9,537 nt of DNA, taken from positions 1 to 9,537 of the forward strand of contig CAZECM010000105.1 of NCBI GenBank assembly GCA_964510785.1. Direction: 5' to 3'. Positions 1-5,590 of this stretch are shown here, piece by piece. How positions within the stretch are numbered: position 1 is the stretch's first letter; every line of letters begins with the position of its first letter. The position numbers were made by a program, and so were the translations under genes. The notes below the pieces were generated by a model. The model worked only from the letters and a program-made list of their open reading frames with translations. It ran no database searches and was not told the origin of the DNA. The DNA is from JAAYZM01 sp964510785 (GTDB taxonomy: Bacteria; Actinomycetota; Actinomycetes; Actinomycetales; Cellulomonadaceae).

Positions 1-454
1 GCTCGCCCACCGCGGCTTCGCACAGGGCATCTTCGTGGCCGAGGAGATCGCCGAGCTGAACCCCGCTCCGATCGTCGAGTCGGGCATCCCCCGCGTGACG
101 TACTCCGAGCCCGAGGTCGCCTCGGTCGGCCTCACGCAGGCGTCCGCCGAGGAGGAGTTCGGCAAGGACTCCGTCGAGGTGCTCGACTACAACCTCGCGG
201 GCAACGGCAAGAGCAAGATCCTCGGCACCACGGGCTTCGTGAAGCTCGTACGGCGCAAGGACGGACCCGTCATCGGCGTGCACATGATCGGCGCCCGGGT
301 CGGTGAGCTCATCGGCGAGGCCCAGCTCATCGTGAACTGGGAGGCCCACCCCGAGGACGTCGCGGCCCTCGTGCACGCCCACCCGACGCAGAACGAGGCG
401 CTCGGCGAGGCCCACCTGGCCCTCGCCGGCAAGCCCCTCCACGCCCACAACTGA
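1..454 (+). CDS. lpdA: Dihydrolipoamide dehydrogenase (E3), 3' end only
   Basis: This is the C-terminal 150 residues of a flavoprotein disulfide reductase; the gene begins upstream of the window and its reading frame starts at base 2. E3 re-oxidises the dihydrolipoyl groups of E2 with FAD and passes the electrons to NAD+. The visible part opens with AHRGFAQGIFVAEEI, the end of the NAD/FAD-binding core. The dimerisation domain follows, with PRVTYSEPEVASVGLT, a conserved E3 stretch. Near the end is HAHPTQNE, which holds the His-Glu pair that serves as the catalytic base at the dimer interface. The FAD-binding and redox-cysteine parts lie outside the window, so E3 rather than another family member rests on the HxHPT..E motif and on the E2 gene that starts 41 bp downstream. 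The two genes are probably one operon. Confidence 0.95.
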   Translation, partial: LAHRGFAQGIFVAEEIAELNPAPIVESGIPRVTYSEPEVASVGLTQASAEEEFGKDSVEVLDYNLAGNGKSKILGTTGFVKLVRRKDGPVIGVHMIGARVGELIGEAQLIVNWEAHPEDVAALVHAHPTQNEALGEAHLALAGKPLHAHN

Positions 455-479
455 GCCGCGGACAACCCGCTCGAAACAC

Positions 480-485
480 GAGGAG
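480..485 (+). promoter_or_regulatory. Shine-Dalgarno of the E2 gene
   Basis: GAGGAG lies 10 nt before the ATG at 496 in the 41-bp gap after the E3 stop codon. It supports this ATG as the start and translation of E2 from the E3-E2 transcript. Confidence 0.7.
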
Positions 486-495
486 ACAACACGTC

Positions 496-2229
496 ATGAG
501 CGACGCAGTTCAGATGCCGGCCCTGGGTGAGTCGGTCACCGAGGGCACCGTGACCCGGTGGCTCAAGGCCGTCGGCGACGAGGTCGCCGTCGACGAGCCC
601 TTGCTCGAGGTCTCGACCGACAAGGTCGACACCGAGATCCCCTCGCCGTTCGCCGGGGTGCTCGAGAAGATCCTGGTCGAGGAGGACGAGACGGTCGAGG
701 TCGGCACCGACCTCGCCATCATCGGGAGCGGTGACGGTGCGGCGAGCGCCGCCGACGACGCCGAGCCCGCCCAGGCCGCGGCCGCTCCTGAGCCCGAGGT
801 CGCCGCCGAGCCCGAGCCCGAGCCGGAGGCGGTCCCCGAGGCCGCTCCCGCGCCTGCTCCCGCTGCTGCCGCGCCCTCCGACGACGGCCAGGCCGTGCAG
901 ATGCCCGCGCTCGGCGAGTCCGTCACCGAGGGCACCGTGACCCGGTGGCTCAAGGCCGTGGGCGACGACGTCGCGGTCGACGAGCCTCTGCTCGAGGTCT
1001 CGACCGACAAGGTCGACACCGAGATCCCCTCGCCGTTCGCCGGCGTGCTCGCCAAGATCCTGGTCGAGGAGGACGAGACCGTCGAGGTCGGCACCGACCT
1101 CGCGATCATCGGTGATGGCGCTGCCGCACCCGCGGTGGCAGCGGAGCCCCAGGCTGCGCCCGAGCCCGTCGCGGCACCGGCACCCGCACCGGCCCCCGCC
1201 GTCGTCGAGCCCGCCCCGGTCCCGGCCGCTCCCGCCGCCCAGGCCGCTCCGGCACCGGCACCGGTTCCTGCAGCCGCCCCGGCACCCGCCGCGGCCGTTC
1301 AGCGCACGGGCTATCTGACGCCGCTCGTCCGCAAGCTCGCGGCCGAGAAGGGCGTGGACACGTCCGCGCTCGCCGGCACGGGGGTCGGAGGTCGCATCCG
1401 CAAGGAGGACGTGCTCGCTGCCGCCGCTGCGGCACCGTCCGCCCCCGCCGCCAGCGTCACCGGTGCGGCTGCCACGGTCGCCGCCCCGTCGACGATCCTC
1501 CCCGTCTCACCGCTGCGCGGCACCACCGAGAAGGCGAGCCGCTTGCGGCAGATCATCGCCGAGCGCATGGTCGAGTCCCTGCACTCGCAGGCCCAGCTCA
1601 CGACCGTCGTCGAGGTCGACGTCACCAAGGTGGCACGCCTGCGGGACAAGGCGAAGGCCGGCTTCAAGGAGCGCGAGGGCGTCAACCTCACGTACCTGCC
1701 GTTCTTCGTCCTCGCCGCGATCGAGGCGCTCAAGGCGTACCCGAAGATCAACGCGACGCTCGAGGACAACCAGATCACGTACCCCGCCCAGGAGCACGTC
1801 GGCATCGCCGTCGACACCGAGCGCGGTCTGCTGGTCCCCGTCATCAAGAACGCGGGCGACCTCGACCTCGCCGGGATCTCCAAGGCGATCGTGGACCTCG
1901 CGGGTCGGACGCGCGAGAACAAGGTCAAGCCCGACGAGCTGAGCGGTGCCACGTTCACCATCACGAACACGGGTTCGGGCGGTGCACTCATCGACACGCC
2001 CATCGTCAACGTGGGCAACTCGGCGATCCTCGCGACGGGCACGATCGTCAAGCGTGCCGCCGTGGTCAAGGACGCCGATGGCGCCGACGTCATCGCGATC
2101 CGGTCGATGTGCTACCTCTCGCTGTCCTACGACCACCGGCTCGTGGACGGCGCGGACGCAGCGCGCTACCTCACCGCGATCAAGGCACGCATCGAAGAGG
2201 GAGCGTTCGAGTCGGCGGTGGGACTGTAG
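496..2229 (+). CDS. sucB: Dihydrolipoamide acyltransferase (E2) of the 2-oxoacid dehydrogenase complexes, two lipoyl domains
   Basis: This 577-residue protein is the E2 core, moving acyl groups from lipoyl-lysine to CoA in the cytoplasm. Domains in order: lipoyl domain 1 (about 1-77, lipoyl Lys43 in TDKVDTE); an Ala/Pro/Glu-rich linker (about 78-130); lipoyl domain 2 (about 133-206, Lys172); an Ala/Pro linker (about 207-268); an E1/E3-binding domain (about 272-310, GYLTPLVRKLA...GRIRKEDV); and the acyltransferase domain (about 340-577). The catalytic motif DHRLVDG is present with His547 and Asp551. The architecture fits the actinobacterial family usually labelled SucB. In M. tuberculosis and Corynebacterium the equivalent (DlaT/AceF) serves pyruvate dehydrogenase and also supplies lipoyl domains to 2-oxoglutarate dehydrogenase, so succinyl versus acetyl specificity cannot be read here. 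The two lipoyl domains are almost identical (see repeat entries). The neighbours are E3 upstream and lipB/lipA downstream. Confidence 0.96.
   Translation: MSDAVQMPALGESVTEGTVTRWLKAVGDEVAVDEPLLEVSTDKVDTEIPSPFAGVLEKILVEEDETVEVGTDLAIIGSGDGAASAADDAEPAQAAAAPEPEVAAEPEPEPEAVPEAAPAPAPAAAAPSDDGQAVQMPALGESVTEGTVTRWLKAVGDDVAVDEPLLEVSTDKVDTEIPSPFAGVLAKILVEEDETVEVGTDLAIIGDGAAAPAVAAEPQAAPEPVAAPAPAPAPAVVEPAPVPAAPAAQAAPAPAPVPAAAPAPAAAVQRTGYLTPLVRKLAAEKGVDTSALAGTGVGGRIRKEDVLAAAAAAPSAPAASVTGAAATVAAPSTILPVSPLRGTTEKASRLRQIIAERMVESLHSQAQLTTVVEVDVTKVARLRDKAKAGFKEREGVNLTYLPFFVLAAIEALKAYPKINATLEDNQITYPAQEHVGIAVDTERGLLVPVIKNAGDLDLAGISKAIVDLAGRTRENKVKPDELSGATFTITNTGSGGALIDTPIVNVGNSAILATGTIVKRAAVVKDADGADVIAIRSMCYLSLSYDHRLVDGADAARYLTAIKARIEEGAFESAVGL
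514..726 (+). repeat. Lipoyl-domain repeat, copy 1 (within the E2 gene)
   Basis: This 213-bp direct repeat encodes residues 7-77 of E2. By my hand alignment it differs from copy 2 (901-1113) at 16 positions, about 92% identity, with two amino-acid changes (Glu/Asp at residue 29 and Glu/Ala three residues before the conserved ILVEEDE). A 55-nt stretch around the lipoyl-lysine codon is identical in both copies. Confidence 0.95.
901..1113 (+). repeat. Lipoyl-domain repeat, copy 2 (within the E2 gene)
   Basis: This is the second copy of the 213-bp direct repeat, encoding residues 136-206 of E2 and starting 387 bp after copy 1. The number of codons is the same, so the two domains align without gaps. 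Most differences are at third codon positions. That fits a tandem duplication kept alike by selection or by gene conversion. Confidence 0.95.
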
Positions 2230-2239
2230 TGGCCCCACG

Positions 2240-3151
2240 ATGAAGGTGGTCGTGGCCGGGGCGTCGGGTCTCATCGGATCGGCGCTCACGGCCCACCTCC
2301 ACGCGCGGGGCGACTCCGTGGTGCGCCTCGTGCGCGGGCCCGCTCGCGGCCCCGACGAGCGCTCGTGGGACCCGGGAGCCGGGCGGCTCGACCCCGAGGC
2401 GCTGCACGGCGCGGACGCCGTCGTGAACCTCGGCGGTGCCGGGCTGGGCGACCGGCGCTGGACCGCGTCGTACAAGGTCACCATCCGGGCCTCTCGCGTC
2501 GACGGCACCGCGTTGCTCGCGCGCACCCTCGCTGGGCTCGACGACGGCCCGCGGGTCCTCGTGCAGGGCTCTGCGGTGGGGTACTACGGCGACCGCGGGG
2601 TCACAGTCCTCGACGAGTCGGCCCCGCGCGGCGACGGCTTCCTCGCCGGCGTCGTCGAGGACTGGGAGGGAGCGACGAGCGCGGCGAGCACCGCCGGTGT
2701 CCGTGTCGCGCTCGCCCGGACCGGGATCGTGCTCGCCCCTCGCGGCGGCGCGCTGTCCCGTCTCATCCCGCTCGCGCGGCTCGGCCTGGCCGGCCGGCTC
2801 GGCCCCGGAACACAGTACTGGGCCTGGATCAGCCTCGAGGACGAGGTCAGGGCGCTGACGTACCTGCTCGACAACGAGATCGCGGGACCGGTCAACCTCG
2901 CCGCTCCCGCTCCCGCGACGAGCGGTGAGGTCATCCGCACCCTCGCGAGGGCGTACCGGCGGCCCGCGGTGCTCCCCGTGCCCGCCTGGGCGCTGCGGCT
3001 CGCCCTCGGGGAGTTCGCGACCGACCTCACGGGTTCGCAGCGTGCCGTCCCGGCGGTGCTCGGGTCGCACGGCTTCGAGTTCGCCCAAGGCGACCTCGAG
3101 GCGGCGATCGACGCCGTGGTCAGCCAGCGAGCGGCCCGACCAGCTCGGTAG
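2240..3151 (+). CDS. TIGR01777-type SDR (NAD(P)-dependent epimerase-like) protein
   Basis: This 303-residue cytoplasmic protein belongs to the extended short-chain dehydrogenase/reductase group (TIGR01777, YfcH/SDR39U1-like); its substrate is unknown. A Rossmann nucleotide-binding motif GASGLIG lies at residues 7-13 right after the start. VVNLGGAGLGDRRW and QGSAVGYYGD (Tyr115-Tyr116-Gly117) are typical of the family. The C-terminal part, around VPAWALRLALGE to GFEFAQGDLEAAI, matches the usual DUF1731 tail, and the length is normal. The start is the ATG 10 nt after the E2 stop, with no good Shine-Dalgarno, so translation may depend on ribosomes finishing E2. The same gene follows E2 and precedes lipB in M. 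tuberculosis (Rv2216), which hints at a link to lipoate-dependent metabolism that remains undefined. The last 32 bp overlap the end of the opposite-strand gene. Confidence 0.92.
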   Translation: MKVVVAGASGLIGSALTAHLHARGDSVVRLVRGPARGPDERSWDPGAGRLDPEALHGADAVVNLGGAGLGDRRWTASYKVTIRASRVDGTALLARTLAGLDDGPRVLVQGSAVGYYGDRGVTVLDESAPRGDGFLAGVVEDWEGATSAASTAGVRVALARTGIVLAPRGGALSRLIPLARLGLAGRLGPGTQYWAWISLEDEVRALTYLLDNEIAGPVNLAAPAPATSGEVIRTLARAYRRPAVLPVPAWALRLALGEFATDLTGSQRAVPAVLGSHGFEFAQGDLEAAIDAVVSQRAARPAR

Positions 3152-4496
3152 CGGCCTCGGCGTCCGCGGGCTCGAGCACGTCGGCCACCCGCCACCCCTC
3201 GCTCGTCTCGACCAGCGCGAGCACGACCGCGCGAGCCTCTGGAGCGTCCCCCGCGACCCCGAGCCGGTGCGACGCGGTCACCACCACGAGCTCCCGCCCG
3301 TCGCTCGCGCCGAGCCACCGGGCCTCGATGACATCAGCGCTCACCTCGAGAGTTCCCTCATGACCGGCGAGCGAGGCCATGAGCGCCTCGTCCGCCGTGA
3401 AGGCCGGGCCGCCCTCGACCGTCACCTCGCCGAGCCGCGAGGGATCCCTCGAGCCGAGCACCTCGGCACGCAGCTCCGTGAGCGCCAGGGCCGCGGCGAC
3501 GGCGGCCTCGCGCCCCGCAGTCACCGGCCTGCCCGCCCCGCCCGCGGGGAGCGACGGGAGCGCGAGAGCGAGGCCGGCGAGGAGCGCCACGGCACCGGCC
3601 GCCCCGGCGACGAGCGCGGTGATCCGGCGCCGCCGCTGCACCCGCGGGTCGGGCAACGTGCGGTCCACGAGCGGCGCCTCGGTGAGGCGGGTCAGGGCGA
3701 GGCGGGTGAGGACAGCAGCGTCGGGGATCTCGACGGGTTCCGCGGTGGCCGCGTCGAAGCACGCCGCGGCGAGGTCGTCGAGGCCCGGCCGCCCGTGGGC
3801 CGGGCCGCACGCCGCCTCGAGGGCCGCTCGCAGCGCGCCGGTCGCGGAGTCGGCGGGAGACCGGTCGCCGTCGTGTCCGCCGTCGTCGGGCACGCCGCTC
3901 CCCGCGAGACCCAGTCCCGCGAGGCCCAGCCGCGCCAGGGCGTGGACGTCCGCACCGGGCGTGCCGCCACCCTCCGGTGCGGCGAACCCACGCGTGCCGG
4001 CGCTCGGCAGCACGATGCCCGCGAGGTCGACGAGCACGGGACGTCCTCCCGGGGCGAGGACGACGTTCTCGGGCGCCACGTCCCCGTGCACCAGCCCGTG
4101 CGCGTGCAGCGTCTCGAGCGCCTCGGCGAGCGGCACCACGAGCGTGACGACCTCGCCCGCGGACCAGCGGGGTCGCGCCGTGAGGACGGCACCCACGGTG
4201 GGTCCGTCGATCGCCTCGGCGACGAGGGCCGTCCGGTGCCCGTCGAGGGCGACGACGTCGACGAGCGCCGCGACGTGCGGGTGGTCGACGACGCGCAGCT
4301 TCTCGATGCGTGCCAGAGCCGCGCGGCGTTCTGCGAGCGTGAGGTCGAGGTCGAGCACGCCGACGACGACGCGCCGCCCGTCCGGTGCGCTCGCCGCCCA
4401 GGCGGTGCCCCCTGCTCCGATCCCGACCGGGCCGCGCACCTGGTAGCCGCGCGCCCGCAGCGCCGCCGTGAGCCCGGGTTCGGTGGCGAGGTCCAT
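3120..4496 (-). CDS. Membrane-anchored protein-kinase-fold protein, probable pseudokinase
   Basis: This 458-residue protein has a kinase-like domain (about 15-270), one membrane segment (about 292-313, after the basic run RRRR) and an outer C-terminal domain of about 145 residues. Kinase landmarks are a glycine loop GIGAGGTAW (25-33), HGDVAPEN in place of HRDxKPEN (Asp139 and Asn144 kept), VDLAG in place of DFG (Asp157 kept), GTRGFAAPE (167-175) and a final GRP (235-237). The VAIK lysine appears to be missing: the matching strand reads VVVGVL, with Gly46 there. The C-terminal domain ends in EGWRVADVLEP, which recalls NTF2-like folds (weak inference). Loss of the lysine and altered loops suggest a signalling or scaffold role without efficient phosphotransfer. 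The start is the ATG just before the fold; an in-frame extension to 4676 would run into the neighbour. An in-frame TTG at 4508 is possible, and the Shine-Dalgarno is weak. It is probably downstream in the transporter-oxidoreductase unit. Confidence 0.85.
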   Translation of the reverse strand: MDLATEPGLTAALRARGYQVRGPVGIGAGGTAWAASAPDGRRVVVGVLDLDLTLAERRAALARIEKLRVVDHPHVAALVDVVALDGHRTALVAEAIDGPTVGAVLTARPRWSAGEVVTLVVPLAEALETLHAHGLVHGDVAPENVVLAPGGRPVLVDLAGIVLPSAGTRGFAAPEGGGTPGADVHALARLGLAGLGLAGSGVPDDGGHDGDRSPADSATGALRAALEAACGPAHGRPGLDDLAAACFDAATAEPVEIPDAAVLTRLALTRLTEAPLVDRTLPDPRVQRRRRITALVAGAAGAVALLAGLALALPSLPAGGAGRPVTAGREAAVAAALALTELRAEVLGSRDPSRLGEVTVEGGPAFTADEALMASLAGHEGTLEVSADVIEARWLGASDGRELVVVTASHRLGVAGDAPEARAVVLALVETSEGWRVADVLEPADAEAATELVGPLAG

Positions 4497-4532
4497 GCCA
4501 CCAGCCAACCTCGACGCGAGGCCGTGCGGGAG

Positions 4533-4541
4533 TTGTCCACA
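4533..4541 (+). promoter_or_regulatory. DnaA-box-like 9-mer
   Basis: TTGTCCACA matches the actinobacterial DnaA-box form TT(G/A)TCCACA exactly. It lies in the 62-bp gap between the oxidoreductase stop codon and the kinase-like start. There is only one copy, so it is not an origin. It could be a DnaA titration or regulatory site, or a chance match. Confidence 0.35.
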
Positions 4542-4558
4542 GGCCGAAGAGCGCGGGC

Positions 4559-5590
4559 TCAGCCCAGGGAGACGACCTGCCCCGTGCGAGCGGACTCCCG
4601 TGCCGCGTCGAGAACGGCGGCCGTGCGCACCGAGTCCCACGGGTCGACCGGCGCCGGCGCCCCCGCGCGCAGCCATGACTCGACGGCACGGTAGAAGTCC
4701 GCGTGGTCACCCGGCGCGACGGGGACCGGCGAGAGCTCGGCGCCGTGCGCGAGCCACCCGGCGTGCGGCCCCGCCCCGGTCGACACGGCCGCGTCGTCGA
4801 GCCCTTCGAAGGGCGTGGGCTCACCCTCGTAGCTCGTCACGAGGAACGCTGCACGGTCGCCGAGCACCCGTGTGCGGGGTCCCGGGGCACCGACGACGCC
4901 GCCCGCCGTCAGGTGGCTCACGACGCCGTCGCGATGGGTCAGCGCGAGGAACACGTCGTCGTCGGCGGGCGACTTGAGGCCGCGCACCTCCGCGTAGACG
5001 CGCGCGACGGGGCCGAAGAGCTCGATCGCGGCGTCGACGAGGTGCGCGCCGAGGTCGAGCAGGAGCCCGCCGCCCACGGTGTCGTTCTCCTTCCAGCGGT
5101 CGAGCGGCTCGGGGCGCCACCGCTCCCAGCGCCGCTCGAAGCGGTGCACCTGGCCCAGCTCCCCCGCCGCGAGCAACGCCCGCAGCGTCCGCTGCTCGTC
5201 GTCCCAGCGGCGGTTCTGGTAGACGGTCAGCGGCACCCCCGCGCGCTCGGCGTGCTCGACGACGTCCCGCGCGGCCGCGGCGTCGGTCGCGAGCGGCTTG
5301 TCGACGACGACGGCGATCCCCGCGTCGATCACCTCGTGCGCCTGCTGCGCGTGCCTCGCGGACGGGCTCGTCAGGACGACGACGTCGGGCCGCTGGGAGT
5401 CGTCGAGCAGGGCCTCGAGGGAGTCGACGATGCGCGCCCCGGGGACGGCGGTCCGCGCCTGCGCGATGCGCTCGGGGTTCGCGGTCGCGACGTGGCTCAC
5501 CTCGAGGCCCGCCTCCTGGGCGACGGGGACGTGGAACTGCCGGCCGCCGAGGCCGTAGCCCACGACGCCGACCCGGAGTGCTGCACTCAT
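4559..5590 (-). CDS. Gfo/Idh/MocA-family NAD(P)-dependent oxidoreductase
   Basis: This 343-residue cytoplasmic enzyme probably oxidises or reduces a sugar, inositol or related polyol; the substrate cannot be read. The N-terminal Rossmann domain (about 5-120) carries GYGLGG (11-16). The usual EKP motif is DKP (Asp97-Lys98-Pro99), with the catalytic-type lysine kept. YQNRRWDDEQ (124-133) opens the substrate domain and resembles the YdgJ/YhhX subgroup. GGGLLLDLGAHLVD (173-186) supplies the family's Asp179 and His183. The length is typical. The start ATG overlaps the transporter stop as ATGA and has GAAGGG 6 nt upstream, so translation is coupled. The same frame stays open far upstream, but that part lies over the transporter gene in another frame and is not coding. 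Confidence 0.93.
   Translation of the reverse strand: MSAALRVGVVGYGLGGRQFHVPVAQEAGLEVSHVATANPERIAQARTAVPGARIVDSLEALLDDSQRPDVVVLTSPSARHAQQAHEVIDAGIAVVVDKPLATDAAAARDVVEHAERAGVPLTVYQNRRWDDEQRTLRALLAAGELGQVHRFERRWERWRPEPLDRWKENDTVGGGLLLDLGAHLVDAAIELFGPVARVYAEVRGLKSPADDDVFLALTHRDGVVSHLTAGGVVGAPGPRTRVLGDRAAFLVTSYEGEPTPFEGLDDAAVSTGAGPHAGWLAHGAELSPVPVAPGDHADFYRAVESWLRAGAPAPVDPWDSVRTAAVLDAARESARTGQVVSLG

Noticed and set aside
727..1302. Ala/Pro/Glu-rich repeats between the E2 domains as a possible separate repeat element
   Set aside because: They are in frame, sit exactly between folded domains and match the flexible linkers normal for E2 proteins.
4497..4676. Longer N-terminus for the kinase-like protein (start near 4676)
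   Set aside because: The additional 60 residues are Arg/Gly-rich, overlap the oxidoreductase 3' end and precede the fold without adding a domain.
2925..4694. 589-codon open frame on the + strand opposite the kinase-like gene
   Set aside because: It has a charged low-complexity composition with no recognisable domain and overlaps the epimerase gene. The - strand frame shows kinase motifs and a membrane helix.
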